Assembly (NCBI GenBank): GCA_942493305.1 | Contig: OW818686.1 | Location: forward strand, 1,798,001 to 1,862,000 | Source: UBA7672 sp030824255 | Lineage (GTDB): Bacteria; Pseudomonadota; Alphaproteobacteria; Caulobacterales; Hyphomonadaceae | Direction of reading: 5' to 3' | DNA length: 64,000 nucleotides | In this document: in pieces, positions 8,720 to 17,981 of the stretch | How positions within the stretch are numbered: position 1 is the stretch's first letter | Layout of the letters: each line of letters begins with the position of its first letter | Program-made: the position numbers and the translations under genes | Notes under the pieces: model-generated | Database searches by the model: none | Told to the model about the DNA's origin: nothing | What the model saw: only the letters and a program-made list of their open reading frames with translations

Positions 8720-9076
8720 TCAGGCTGCCTGAAGCGCGTCAGTCAGTTCCGCAGTGTCGACCGGCTTTATGAGCACGCGGAAAGGATGATTTGTAGCGAT
8801 CTTGTCGTGCGTGGACGATTCATTGGAGCCGGTCACGTAGATTATCCGGCATGGGAATCTGGAGTAAATGTCGTTGGCCGCATCAATCCCATCACGTTGA
8901 CCTTCAAGCCGGACGTCCATCAGGATTATGTCGGGCTTTAGCTCCAGCGCCTTGCCAACCGCTTCGTCTGCTGACTTGGCTGTGCCGCAAACTTCCATCT
9001 CGCAGGCCTCGACCCAGATCTTGAGGAACTGGACGATCAGAAACTGGTCATCGACGATCAGCACTCTTCTTGTCAT
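8720..9076 (-). CDS. Single-domain response regulator
   Basis: A stand-alone receiver of 118 residues with no output domain. The acidic pocket D9-D10, the phospho-acceptor D54 (ILMDVRLEG) and K104 (LIKPVD) are all present, so it should be phosphorylatable. The ATG overlaps the stop of the histidine kinase gene (ATGA), so the pair is translated together and is almost certainly a cognate system. Single-domain receivers paired with HisKA_2 kinases in alphaproteobacteria often act as phosphate shuttles or sinks; the downstream partner is not visible here. Confidence 0.92.
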   Translation of the reverse strand: MTRRVLIVDDQFLIVQFLKIWVEACEMEVCGTAKSADEAVGKALELKPDIILMDVRLEGQRDGIDAANDIYSRFPCRIIYVTGSNESSTHDKIATNHPFRVLIKPVDTAELTDALQAA

Positions 9077-10089
9077 CGCTTGCTCTCTGAGTGCGCTGGA
9101 AACCGAATGCGCGCGAGGCAGCCACCGGCGGCGGGCGTAGCAAATTCCAGATGCCCATTAAGTTGTTCGCAGAGACCTCTGACAAGGGTCATGCCGATAT
9201 GGCTGCCGGTTGCTTCGCGGTTGGCCGGTTCACGGATGCCGGCGCCGTTGTCCTCCACTTCCAGATTGGAACTGTTGTCGATCGCCCTGTCGAATCGAAT
9301 GGAGATCAAGCCTGGCTCACCAGCAGGAAAGGCGTGCTTCAGGCTGTTGACGACAAGCTCGTTCACGATCAGGCCTTTTGCCAACGCGCGCTCGATGTCG
9401 ATCTCCGCATCGTCGGCCACTACACTTATCCTGATACCCCTTCGCCCAGCGCCATTGGCATGCCCAATCGAATCGCAAAGCGATTGCAGAAACTCGCGCG
9501 CGGAAATGTGGGTGAGGTCCCGTGATTTCAGGAGCATCTGGTGAACGCGACCCATTGCGCGTACGCGCCCACTGAGCGCGAGAAGCGCCTCCCGCGCAGG
9601 CTTGTCCTGAATTGCAGCAGCCTCAATGGCGATCAGACCATCAATCTGCTGCAGGTTGTTCTTCACGCGATGATACAACTCGCGCAGGAGTCCGTCACGT
9701 TCGCGGTAGGCAAGCTCGAGACGATCATAATTCTCCTGCTGTTCGCTCACATCCGTGCAGCTGCCGAAAAAGCCCGCAAAAGCCCCGCCGCGTGCGAATG
9801 GCGCGCCGTTGTAAGCCACCGTGCGCCACGCGCCGTCACTTCGCTGCATGCGAAACCTGAGGGCAAGGCGCACCCGATCCTCGAACGCATGTGCGTAAGC
9901 ATCGGCAACTCTCTCACAGTCGTCAGGATGTACCTGCGCCAGCCAGTCGTTCCGCACAGCGGAAACCATGTCCTCGCCAACGAAATCCAACCATTGGCGG
10001 TTGAACCAGTCGCAGCGCCGGTCACGCCCGGATCGCCAGATCATCACGGGCGCATTCTCTGCGAGTTCCTGAAACAATTGGTCAGGCAC
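9073..10089 (-). CDS. PAS-domain sensor histidine kinase, HisKA_2/HWE type
   Basis: 338 residues, no membrane segment. An N-terminal PAS domain (about 1-118, ending in a GSCTDVSEQ PAC-like boundary) is followed by a HisKA_2 dimerisation domain with H140 in LLRELYHRVKNNLQQI, then an HATPase domain with an N box (KGLIVNELVVNSLKHAF) and DNGAGI G1 box. The architecture indicates a cytosolic sensor of a small ligand, redox state or light; a LOV cysteine motif was not seen. The GTG start has GGGGGA about 6 nt upstream. It lies first in a two-gene unit with the receiver. Confidence 0.93.
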   Translation of the reverse strand: MPDQLFQELAENAPVMIWRSGRDRRCDWFNRQWLDFVGEDMVSAVRNDWLAQVHPDDCERVADAYAHAFEDRVRLALRFRMQRSDGAWRTVAYNGAPFARGGAFAGFFGSCTDVSEQQENYDRLELAYRERDGLLRELYHRVKNNLQQIDGLIAIEAAAIQDKPAREALLALSGRVRAMGRVHQMLLKSRDLTHISAREFLQSLCDSIGHANGAGRRGIRISVVADDAEIDIERALAKGLIVNELVVNSLKHAFPAGEPGLISIRFDRAIDNSSNLEVEDNGAGIREPANREATGSHIGMTLVRGLCEQLNGHLEFATPAAGGCLARIRFPAHSESKR

Positions 10090-10283
10090 TTAAGTCCCCC
10101 GCTTGCCCAAGGCGAGGGTAGGCGGCTTATCGTTGCGCGCCAACCCCCCGAAGTTACCCCAAATATACTCGAGGCGTGAGATGTCGCTGCACAATGCGCC
10201 ACCCACGGCAGCGTCTGCCTTGCCGTGTTGAGTCGTGACTTGCGCGAACACCGCCGTGCGGATGATGCAGGCGACAGCTGCGC

Positions 10284-10757
10284 TCAGGGCCAGTTGCGGA
10301 GTTTGCCGAGGAGGCCTGCCATAAGGCCGCTGGTAAGCATCAGCACGATGCCTAGGCCGGTGGCGATGGTGTGCTGGGGCGAGATGTCCATGTTCTCGTA
10401 GGACGCCATCGCGGCTACGACCGGAAGGCCGCCGCCGACGAGCCAGAGGCCGATCAGGAATATGCCGATCTGCGTGACGGTGCGGGACGAGATGTTGGCC
10501 GGCGCCGGAAGATCGTGCGCGCGGGCGGGGACGATGGCGTTCGCGAGTGTCTTTGACAGGAGGATCAGGCCGAGCCCAGTGATCAGCGGGAGTGTGCCTG
10601 AGACAGCCAGGACAATGAAGGGGATCGACTGTTCATCGCGCATGTCGGGCTGGCTGAGATTGAAGATCGCCACAGCGAGACTGGCGACGGCGAGGATGTG
10701 GGCGGCGAGAATCCAGACGCCGATCAGGCGAATGGCGACGATGGTCAAGATGAGCAT
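10284..10757 (-). CDS. Four-TM integral membrane protein, unknown function
   Basis: 157 residues with about four hydrophobic helices (roughly 5-32, 45-68, 93-118 and 130-150), short loops and no recognisable catalytic motif. The ATG is followed by a strongly hydrophobic N-terminus (MLILTIVAIRLIGVWIL). It stands alone: a large palindromic repeat lies upstream and a 194-bp spacer separates it from the sensor kinase gene. I do not recognise the family. Confidence 0.7.
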   Translation of the reverse strand: MLILTIVAIRLIGVWILAAHILAVASLAVAIFNLSQPDMRDEQSIPFIVLAVSGTLPLITGLGLILLSKTLANAIVPARAHDLPAPANISSRTVTQIGIFLIGLWLVGGGLPVVAAMASYENMDISPQHTIATGLGIVLMLTSGLMAGLLGKLRNWP

Positions 10758-10839
10758 GGATGTCCCCCTATTGGGTGAAGCCTATATGCGGGCTCGAGCC
10801 GCGAAAAGATCGGGGCAAGGGGGCTTCGCTGACGCTGCT

Positions 10840-11013
10840 ATCCGCCGGCTTTGCCGGCAGCCCCTTCCGTCATGCTTCGCATGCCACCTTCCCCAGCTTC
10901 GCTGGGGCAGGACTTCCCCTCAAAGCTCGCGGTATGTGGTCCTCCATCGACTGCGAAGCAGGCGGGGCAGGTGGCCCGCAGGGCCGGAGGGGGCTGCCCG
11001 CGTAGCGGGCGGA
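10840..11013. repeat. Large imperfect palindrome made of nested hairpins
   Basis: The left arm (about 10840-10920) and right arm (about 10930-11013) are reverse complements with substitutions that keep local stems paired. For example the left mini-hairpin GCCGGC-ttt-GCCGGC corresponds to right CCCGC-gta-GCGGG, each self-complementary. Further mini-hairpins are ATGC-ttc-GCAT and CCCCAGC-ttc-GCTGGGG. It resembles an intergenic palindromic repeat rather than a gene, and sits between purU and the four-TM protein gene. Confidence 0.75.
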
Positions 11014-11022
11014 CAGGCCGCC

Positions 11023-11895
11023 CTACTCGAACACCACCGTCCGCGCGCCGTTCTGGAAGATGCGGCCTTCGATGTGGAGTTTGACGGCGCGGGCGAGCAC
11101 GCGCGCTTCGGTGTCGCGCCCCTTGGCGGCCATGATGTCGGGCGTGTCGACATGGGAGGTGGGCTCGACGGCCTGCGCGATGATCGGGCCTTCGTCGAGA
11201 TCCTGCGTCACATAGTGCGCCGTGGCGCCGATGATCTTCACGCCGCGATTGAAGGCCTGCGTATAGGGCTTTGCGCCCTTGAAGCCGGGCAGGAAGGAAT
11301 GATGGATGTTGATGCAGCGGCCGGAGAGTTTCTCGCTCATCTCCGATGACAGTATCTGCATGTAGCGCGCGAGGACGACGAGATCGGCCTTCAGCGTGTC
11401 GGCCAGTTCGAGGATGCGGGCCTCTGTTGCGTGCCTGCCGCCGCGATCAATCGGCAGATGGTAATAGGGAATGCCGTGACGCTCGGCGAGCCAGGCGCAG
11501 GTGAGATGGTTGGACACGATGGCGGGCACGTTCATGTGCAGCGCGCCGATGCGCTGGCGATAGAGCAGGTCGTTGAGGCAGTGATCCGACTGCGAGACGA
11601 GGATGAGCACGTTGGGCTTGGCGCGGGCGTCGCGCACCTCCCACTCCATGTTCCACTTTTCCGCGATGGGCGTGAACTCGGCAGTGAACTTCGCAAGCGT
11701 GAAGCCCGGCGCATCGGGGGCAAACACGAGCCGCATGAAGAAGGCGCCGGTGGAGGCGTCGCCATAGTTGGCGGTCTCCACGATGAAGAGTTGGCGCTGG
11801 GCAAGGAAAACGGCCACATCCGCGATGATGCCCACCTCGTCGCGGCAGGCGGCGCGGAGGATGAAGCGTTCCTGGGTGTCGAGCGACATGTCCAA
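11023..11895 (-). CDS. purU: Formyltetrahydrofolate deformylase
   Basis: Hydrolyses 10-formyl-THF to THF and formate, balancing one-carbon pools and supplying formate for purine synthesis. 290 residues: an N-terminal ACT domain (about 8-90) and a formyltransferase-fold catalytic domain with ISSEMSEKL, INIHHSFLPGFKGAKPY and GATAHYVTQDLDEGPIIAQ, the last containing the catalytic His/Asp region. The in-frame ATGs at 11895 and 11889 are two codons apart and cannot be separated from sequence. It is a single gene with the palindromic repeat right after its stop. Confidence 0.93.
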   Translation of the reverse strand: MDMSLDTQERFILRAACRDEVGIIADVAVFLAQRQLFIVETANYGDASTGAFFMRLVFAPDAPGFTLAKFTAEFTPIAEKWNMEWEVRDARAKPNVLILVSQSDHCLNDLLYRQRIGALHMNVPAIVSNHLTCAWLAERHGIPYYHLPIDRGGRHATEARILELADTLKADLVVLARYMQILSSEMSEKLSGRCINIHHSFLPGFKGAKPYTQAFNRGVKIIGATAHYVTQDLDEGPIIAQAVEPTSHVDTPDIMAAKGRDTEARVLARAVKLHIEGRIFQNGARTVVFE

Positions 11896-11978
11896 ATCCT
11901 GGGCGTCTCAAAGTGTGGGAGGCTGCTTGCCGTGAGCCTGATGTGTGGCAAGAAGCAGGCTCTTATCAACCGGGCGGC

Positions 11979-12587
11979 ATGAACACCATGGAAACGCGCG
12001 TCTACGTCGTTCGCCACGGCAACACTTTCGACACCGGCGATGTCGTGACCCGCGTGGGCGGGCGCACGGACGTGTCGCTGTCATCGTCTGGCCGTGCGCA
12101 GGCGGAGTTGCTGGGGCGGCATTTCGCGGCGACGGCGTTTGCCAGCGCGCGCTCCGGGCCGCTGAAGCGCACGCGGGAGACGGCGCGGGCGATCCTCTCC
12201 GTGCGGGCGGATGCGCCGGAGCTGATGACGGACCTGTTCCTGCGCGAGATCGACTATGGGCCGGACGAGAACCGGCCGGAGGATGAGGTGGTCGCGCGGA
12301 TCGGCCAGACGGCGCTGGAGGCGTGGGAGCGGGACGCGGTTGTGCCGCCGGGATGGCGCGTGGATACGGCGGCGCTGGTGGGCAACTGGCAGGAGACATT
12401 CGCGGAGCTGCGCGGCCAGCCGGGCAATCATCTCGTCGTCACGTCGAACGGGATTGCGCGCTTTGCGTTGCATGCGGCGGGGGCCGCGCGGGCCGACGCC
12501 AAGCTGGGCACGGCGGCGTGGGGCGTGTTCGTGCTGGAGGGCGAGACGGCGCGGGTGGAGGCCTGGAACGTGCGGGCGCCGGCCTAG
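11979..12587 (+). CDS. Histidine phosphatase family protein
   Basis: About 202 residues with the phosphohistidine signature RHG (residues 12-14 in VYVVRHGNT), a later phosphate-pocket arginine block (SGPLKRTRETA) and a second catalytic His region in VVTSNGIARFALH. Family members include phosphoglycerate mutase, cobalamin ribazole phosphatase and broad phosphatases; the substrate cannot be assigned. Two ATGs three codons apart (11979, 11988) are possible starts. It is divergent from purU and convergent with the Lys/Ala-rich protein gene. Confidence 0.83.
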   Translation: MNTMETRVYVVRHGNTFDTGDVVTRVGGRTDVSLSSSGRAQAELLGRHFAATAFASARSGPLKRTRETARAILSVRADAPELMTDLFLREIDYGPDENRPEDEVVARIGQTALEAWERDAVVPPGWRVDTAALVGNWQETFAELRGQPGNHLVVTSNGIARFALHAAGAARADAKLGTAAWGVFVLEGETARVEAWNVRAPA

Positions 12588-12590
12588 ACG

Positions 12591-13019
12591 TCAATCGTCG
12601 GAGTTGCGCTTCTTGCCGGTCTTGGGCGAGGCGACGGACGCACGCGTGGCGGACGGGGCGGTGCCCGGCGAGGCGACGCGGCGCGCGATCTCCTTCTCGA
12701 TGAGCACGAGCGTGCTTGTCGCGGCGGCGTTCTTGGCGTGCTTGGTGTCGCGCGAGATGCGTGCGTTTGATCCCTGATAGGCGCGAAGCTGGAAGTCGGT
12801 CATTTCCGACAAGCGCTTTTCCAGCGCGGGGTCGCTGGCGCTTGTCGCCGGCTTCAGCGCGGCTTTGGGCGCGGCGGGTTTGGCGACAGTTGCTTCGTCA
12901 GGCGCTTCGTCGGGTGTTTCGACGATGGCTTTGGCGGTTTTGGACCCGACGGCCTTCCTTGCTTTCGGCGCGGCCTTGGCGTCGGACGTCTCTGGCGAGG
13001 CTTTGGGCGGTTTGCTCAT
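12591..13019 (-). CDS. Lys/Ala-rich hypothetical protein with a short conserved core
   Basis: 142 residues. Residues 1-65 are a low-complexity Lys/Ala/Pro/Glu-rich segment (repeated PKA/AKA motifs, histone H1-like in composition). A likely folded core follows (about 68-118, LEKRLSEMTDFQLRAYQGS to LVLIEKEIARR), then a basic tail. No family recognised; the basic low-complexity head could contact nucleic acid but there is no direct evidence. I used the ATG at 13019 because the longer upstream extension looks non-coding. It ends 3 bp after the convergent phosphatase gene. Confidence 0.65.
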   Translation of the reverse strand: MSKPPKASPETSDAKAAPKARKAVGSKTAKAIVETPDEAPDEATVAKPAAPKAALKPATSASDPALEKRLSEMTDFQLRAYQGSNARISRDTKHAKNAAATSTLVLIEKEIARRVASPGTAPSATRASVASPKTGKKRNSDD

Positions 13020-13231
13020 TTGCGGGGCCTTTCGGGCTCGGGAACGAGCGGCGCAAAAGCCATCGCACGCTCCCACCCCCGGCACAATGTTTCGCATGCG
13101 ACGGCCCGCCGCGCCCATTGGCCGGCATCGTTACAGTTTGCAGCGCAAGGTGATTTGCCGGAGACTCCCCGCTTCGGCATTGCTGCCGCCGTCAGGTTCC
13201 AGCGTGCCAGAACAAGCGTGAGTGCAGCCCC

Positions 13232-14386
13232 ATGAATTTCATCGACCTCGCCGCCCAGCGCGACCAGATTCGCCCGCATATCGAAGCCGCCATCGCGCGC
13301 GTGCTCAACACCTGCGGCTTCATCATGGGGCCCGAGGTCGCGAATTTCGAGAAGGCGCTGGCGACCTTTGCGGGCGCGAAACATGCGCTGGCGTGCGCCA
13401 ACGGCACCGATGCGCTGCTGCTGCCGCTGCGCGCGTGGGAGATCGGGCCGGGGGACGCCGTGTTCGTGCCGAGCTTCACCTTTGTCGCGAGCGCGGAGGT
13501 TGCGCCGCTGGTGGGGGCGAGCCCGGTGTTCGTCGATGTGCTGCCGGACACGTACAACATGGACCCGGCCAGCCTCGAGGCGGCGATCGCGCAGGTGAAG
13601 ACGGACGGCAAGCTCAAGCCCCGTGCGATCATTGCGGTCGACCTGTTCGGGCAGCCGGCGGATTATCCGGCGATTTCGGCGATTGCGAAGAAACATGGGC
13701 TGAAGCTGATCGCGGACCAGGCGCAGGGCTTTGGCTGCACGCTGCATGGCAAGCAGCCGCTGGACTGGGCGGATGTGGCGACGGCGTCGTTCTTCCCCGC
13801 CAAGCCGCTCGGCTGCTATGGCGATGGCGGCGCGGTTCTGACGAACGACGATTCGCTGGCAGGCCTGATCGACTCGATCCGCATCCATGGCAAAGCCAGC
13901 GCGGAAGACATGGCCGCGAAGAAGTACGACAACGATCCGCGCTATCTGAACATGCGCATCGGCGTGAACTCGCGGCTGGATGCGCTGCAGGCCGCCATCC
14001 TGTCGGAGAAACTGAAAATCTATCCGGACGAGTTGCAGAAGCGCGATGCGATCGCAGCGCGCTACAATGCCGGGCTGGCGAGCCATGTGCGGCGCGTGCC
14101 GAGCGTGATCGCGGGCGGTTTCTCGAACTGGGCGCAGTACACGATCGAGAGCGACAATCGCGATGGGCTGATCGCGCACCTGAAGACGGCGGGCGTGCCA
14201 ACGGCGATCTACTATCCGATCCCGATTCACATGCAGGACGTCTATTCGGTTTATCCGACGGCGCCGGGCGGCCTGCCGGTGACTGAGGATATCCGCAATC
14301 GCGTGATGTCGCTGCCGATGCACCCCTACCTGTCGGAAGCGGACCAGAACACGGTCATCGAGGCGGTGCGCAGCTTCAACGGCTAA
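13232..14386 (+). CDS. DegT/DnrJ/EryC1/StrS family PLP aminotransferase
   Basis: 384 residues of the sugar aminotransferase family. The internal aldimine lysine is K191 in SFFPAKPLGCYGDGGA. The PLP-ring aspartate region is D162 in LIADQAQGFGC, where the usual acidic/alanine motif is D-Q-A-Q. Other blocks are GTDALLLPL near 58-66 and the C-terminal YYPIPIHMQ. Such enzymes transfer an amino group to keto-sugars of nucleotide diphosphates for surface glycans. No dehydratase gene is next to it, so the substrate is not given by context. GTGAGTGCAGCCCC precedes the start, without a strong Shine-Dalgarno. Confidence 0.87.
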   Translation: MNFIDLAAQRDQIRPHIEAAIARVLNTCGFIMGPEVANFEKALATFAGAKHALACANGTDALLLPLRAWEIGPGDAVFVPSFTFVASAEVAPLVGASPVFVDVLPDTYNMDPASLEAAIAQVKTDGKLKPRAIIAVDLFGQPADYPAISAIAKKHGLKLIADQAQGFGCTLHGKQPLDWADVATASFFPAKPLGCYGDGGAVLTNDDSLAGLIDSIRIHGKASAEDMAAKKYDNDPRYLNMRIGVNSRLDALQAAILSEKLKIYPDELQKRDAIAARYNAGLASHVRRVPSVIAGGFSNWAQYTIESDNRDGLIAHLKTAGVPTAIYYPIPIHMQDVYSVYPTAPGGLPVTEDIRNRVMSLPMHPYLSEADQNTVIEAVRSFNG

Positions 14387-14390
14387 GCGG

Positions 14391-15020
14391 CTACATCGGG
14401 CCCGGCGACGGCGTGACCGGCGGCGCGCCCTTGTCGCCGGCCGCGCGGATCTGCACCGAGCGCACGTCCATCACGCGATGCTTGTCGGGCGACACGGGAC
14501 GGATGCCGACATAGTCATAGCCTTCCTCGCGGCCGCGGCGGGGCGTGAAGAAGGTGAGGGTGTAGGGCTGGAATTCAGCTGTCAGCGTGAAGGGTTGCCA
14601 GCCGCTCTCGCCTTCCACCTTCGCGAAATAGTTGGCTTCGAACTGGCTCGCCGGGAATTCACCGGTGGAGCGCGCCTCGATGATCACCTCGATCGGCCGC
14701 GATTCCAGTGCGAATTCGAGGTCTTCCGCCAGCACGAGATGCGGGCCGAGGCGCGGGTCCTCGTAATTGGCCGTCGACTGGCGGTCGATGCGCAGGAAGG
14801 GCGCGCCGCCCTCCGGCGAGATCAGGTCGATATCCACCCCGCCCAGATCGCCGACGATGACACGGTTCAGCTCCTTGCCCGTGATCGTGACGTCCAGCGC
14901 ATCCCGCCCGCCCGCGCTCACCGGCCCGCTCGGCAGGCGCTCGCCATAGGGATCAATCGCCACGAAGACGAAGGCGCTGGCCAGCGCGGCCGCAAGCGGG
15001 AAGAAAATGAAATCACGCAT
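14391..15020 (-). CDS. Exported or membrane-anchored hypothetical protein
   Basis: 209 residues. Residues 1-20 (MRDFIFFPLAAALASAFVFVA) form one hydrophobic segment, an uncleaved anchor or signal peptide; the rest is predicted extracytoplasmic, beta-rich and polar, ending in a Pro/Gly-rich tail. I recognise no domain. The ATG at 15020 was chosen because it places the hydrophobic segment at the N-terminus; upstream in-frame sequence reads as Arg-rich non-coding. It is convergent with the aminotransferase gene (4 bp apart). Confidence 0.68.
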   Translation of the reverse strand: MRDFIFFPLAAALASAFVFVAIDPYGERLPSGPVSAGGRDALDVTITGKELNRVIVGDLGGVDIDLISPEGGAPFLRIDRQSTANYEDPRLGPHLVLAEDLEFALESRPIEVIIEARSTGEFPASQFEANYFAKVEGESGWQPFTLTAEFQPYTLTFFTPRRGREEGYDYVGIRPVSPDKHRVMDVRSVQIRAAGDKGAPPVTPSPGPM

Positions 15021-15107
15021 GGCGTCCTGCCTACCCCGGCGCTTAAGCGCCCGTAAATCCTCCCGTCGCAGGGTCAGATTGAACGCACCCCTATCGAGCG
15101 CGCGCTG

Positions 15108-15584
15108 ATGCAACCGGCCTCCACCCTGAGTTCAGCGAGGCTGCGGGCCGCGAACATCAACCCCGTCACCGGGCTCGCGACCGACTATCTCAATCATTAC
15201 AACGAGATAGCCATGCTGGTCGCCACATTGAGCGACATGCCCGACATGCGTGAGGCCATCCTGGAGTGGCATCCGGTCGGCTACCCCACGCATTTTCACA
15301 ATTCGGGCTTCAGCGAGCGCGGCCTTGCGATTGCGGCCTATGTGCTCGCCTCCGCCGAGGTCAAACGGGAATTCCGCATCGCCCAGGCCGACCTCGATTC
15401 GCGCATCGCTGGCGTCCAGCAACGGCTTGCTGACGCCCCTGACCTCGCAGGCGAGATCGCCAGCGAGGCCGCCGGCATCTTCGCCGACATCGCCCGCCTC
15501 GGCGGCGTGATCAATGGCGGCAAGGCGGCGCCCCTCCTGCAGCAATCTGCTGAACAGGACCTGGTGGACTCGCTGTTTGCCTGA
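15108..15584 (+). CDS. Conserved hypothetical protein
   Basis: 158 residues, no membrane segment. The N-terminal half contains NPVTGLATDYLNHYNEIAML and a conserved-looking EWHPVGYPTHFHNSGF stretch; the C-terminal half is predicted helical with an SEAAGIF / LGGVINGG turn. The pattern resembles a small uncharacterised alphaproteobacterial protein, but I cannot name a family. Followed by the GNAT gene after 68 bp that hold a short C-rich direct repeat (CCCAGATTGGG / CCCCAAATAGGG). Confidence 0.6.
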   Translation: MQPASTLSSARLRAANINPVTGLATDYLNHYNEIAMLVATLSDMPDMREAILEWHPVGYPTHFHNSGFSERGLAIAAYVLASAEVKREFRIAQADLDSRIAGVQQRLADAPDLAGEIASEAAGIFADIARLGGVINGGKAAPLLQQSAEQDLVDSLFA

Positions 15585-15652
15585 CGCCACATAGGGCCTG
15601 AACCCAGATTGGGCCTGACCCCAAATAGGGCTGGTCGAGCAAGGAGTCCGCC

Positions 15653-15967
15653 ATGGTTGAGGTACCGCACGTCGAGATCGCGATCACGCGCGAGGACAAT
15701 CCCACAGGCGGCCGTTACGTCGCCCGCATCGAAGGCAAGCCCGAGGCCGAGATGACCTTCTCCAAGGCCGGCGAGAAGATCCAGATAATCGACCACACCG
15801 GCGTGCCGACCGAACTCGGCGGCCTCGGCGTCGGCAAGGCGCTGGTCGAGTACATGGTGCACGATGTGCGCGCACGGGGCCTCAAGGTGATCCCGCTTTG
15901 CCCGTTCACGAAGGCGACGCTGGAGAAGCATCCCGAGTGGCAGGATATCCTTCAGAATCCGTTCTGA
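15653..15967 (+). CDS. Small GNAT-fold N-acetyltransferase (YjdJ/COG2388 type)
   Basis: 104 residues, the minimal one-domain acetyltransferase of the GNAT superfamily. The acetyl-CoA pyrophosphate loop GLGVGKALVEYMV (Q/RxxGxG/A-like) is near residues 62-74, with a preceding beta strand ending in HTGVPTELGG and the C-terminal LCPFTKATLEKHPEW typical of this subfamily. Substrate unknown. A GAGCAAGGAG Shine-Dalgarno lies 6-8 nt upstream of the ATG. Convergent with the carboxylase gene. Confidence 0.84.
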   Translation: MVEVPHVEIAITREDNPTGGRYVARIEGKPEAEMTFSKAGEKIQIIDHTGVPTELGGLGVGKALVEYMVHDVRARGLKVIPLCPFTKATLEKHPEWQDILQNPF

Positions 15968-15982
15968 GGGTGTGATCGCCTG

Positions 15983-17545
15983 CTATGGCCGCATGCCGTT
16001 TGCGCGCGGACCTGTCTTCAGCACGCGATAGGCATGGCGCACAAAGTCCGCCACCAGCGGCCGCGTATCGCGCGGGTCGATGATCTCCTCCGCGATGAAG
16101 GCTTCGGCCGTGCGGAAGGGCGAGCGCATCGCTTCGAACCTGGCATAGAGGGCTTTCAGCTCGGCTTCCGGATCGTCCGCTGCTTCAAGCTGCCGCTTGT
16201 AGGCGGCCTCGATGCCGCCCGCCATCGGCAGGCTGCCCCAGTCGCCTGACGGCCAGCAATAGCGCCAGCGCGTCTTCGTCGGATTGAACATCGCCGAGCC
16301 TGCGAGGCCATAGGCCTTGCGGATGACGACCGGCAGGATCGGCGTCTGCGCCTGATAGATGGCCGCCATTGCGCGCACGCCTTTCCGCGTCACGCCGGAT
16401 TTCTCGTGCTTCACGCCGACGGCAAAGCCGGGGCAATCGACGAAATGGATCACCGGCAGGTGAAATGTGTCCGCCAGATCGATGTGCCGGATAACCTTGT
16501 CGCACGCATCCGCCGTCCATGCGCCATCGAGGAAGAATGGATCGCCCGCGATGATCGCGACCGGATGCCCGTCGATGCGCGCAAGGCCGGTGACGACCTG
16601 ACGTCCCCACAGCGCGCCGATCTCGAAGAAACTTGATTTGCCGTCTTGGCCGCGATCGCAAACCGCCTCGATGATCCTGCGCGGCATGTAGGGCGTCTTG
16701 CCGTCCTTGGGCACGATGTCGATCAGGAAGTCTTCCTTACGGTTCGGATCGTCATCAGAGGCAAGAACCGGCGGAAGCTCTTCCACGTTTGCGGGCAGGT
16801 AGGAGAGAAAGCGCCGTGCCTGCGCGAAGGCTTCGTGTTCCGAATTGACGACGTTGTCGACGACGCCATTGCGGCCCTGAATCTCCCAGCCGCCCAGGCC
16901 TTCCTTGTCGACGGTCTCGCCAATCGCCTTCGCCACCGGCGGCCCGGCCACGAACACCTGGCTCAAGCCCTTCACCATCACCGAGAAGTGGCTCGCCGCC
17001 ACGCGCCCCGCGCCAAGACCCGCGCACGGGCCCAGCGCCAGCGAGACGACGGGCGAGCGCGCCATGTTGGCCACCAGCCATTCCCATGCGGGCGTTGTCG
17101 GAATGTAGGTGCGTGGATTGGCTTCCATCGACTTGACGGAGCCGCCGCCGCCCGTGCCGTCGATCATGCGCACGATCGGCATGCCGTATTCGTGGGCCAT
17201 CTGCTCGGCCATCAGCATCTTGCCTGCGATGGAGGCATCCGACGCGCCGCCGCGCACGGTGAAATCATCGCCGAGAATCACAGCCGGCCGCCCGTCCAGC
17301 GTCGCGCGCCCGAACACCATCGTGGCGGGCAGGAATTCCGCGATCTGCTCATCAGGTCCATAGCCGGCCTTGCCCGCGATCTTGCCGACCTCGTGGAAGC
17401 TGCCGGGGTCGGCCAGGAAGGCCACCCGCTCACGTACCGTCAGCTTGCCCATGCCGCGCTGCCGGGAGACGCGTTCCTCGCCTCCCATCTGCTCGGCCAG
17501 CCGCTCGCGCGCCCGCAATTCGTCGATGTGGCTTTTCCAGCTCAT
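15983..17545 (-). CDS. Acyl-CoA carboxylase, carboxyltransferase (beta) subunit
   Basis: 520 residues with tandem N- and C-terminal carboxyltransferase (crotonase-like) domains, the size of propionyl-CoA or methylcrotonyl-CoA carboxylase beta chains. Landmarks are GMGKLTVRERV, the oxyanion region GGGGSVKSME and LGPCAGLGAGRVAA, and the second-domain ARIDGHPVAIIAG / GPFFLD-like stretch and VGVKHEKSGVTRKG. Transfers carboxyl from biotin to the acyl-CoA. The biotin-carboxylase/BCCP alpha chain is not adjacent, so the acyl substrate cannot be fixed. A standalone transcription unit, divergent from the SCP2 gene. Confidence 0.88.
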   Translation of the reverse strand: MSWKSHIDELRARERLAEQMGGEERVSRQRGMGKLTVRERVAFLADPGSFHEVGKIAGKAGYGPDEQIAEFLPATMVFGRATLDGRPAVILGDDFTVRGGASDASIAGKMLMAEQMAHEYGMPIVRMIDGTGGGGSVKSMEANPRTYIPTTPAWEWLVANMARSPVVSLALGPCAGLGAGRVAASHFSVMVKGLSQVFVAGPPVAKAIGETVDKEGLGGWEIQGRNGVVDNVVNSEHEAFAQARRFLSYLPANVEELPPVLASDDDPNRKEDFLIDIVPKDGKTPYMPRRIIEAVCDRGQDGKSSFFEIGALWGRQVVTGLARIDGHPVAIIAGDPFFLDGAWTADACDKVIRHIDLADTFHLPVIHFVDCPGFAVGVKHEKSGVTRKGVRAMAAIYQAQTPILPVVIRKAYGLAGSAMFNPTKTRWRYCWPSGDWGSLPMAGGIEAAYKRQLEAADDPEAELKALYARFEAMRSPFRTAEAFIAEEIIDPRDTRPLVADFVRHAYRVLKTGPRANGMRP

Positions 17546-17674
17546 GGGGTCTCCCTGAACCCGAACCTAGCGAGGCGACGGGCAGGGCGCGAGTGGGTCG
17601 TCCACATTCTGCGTTGCGCTCGGCCGTGGGCTGCGCGACAAACGTACAGGTAAATCGACACAGGAGCTGTCACA

Positions 17675-17977
<303 letters not shown>

Positions 17978-17981
17978 ACCG

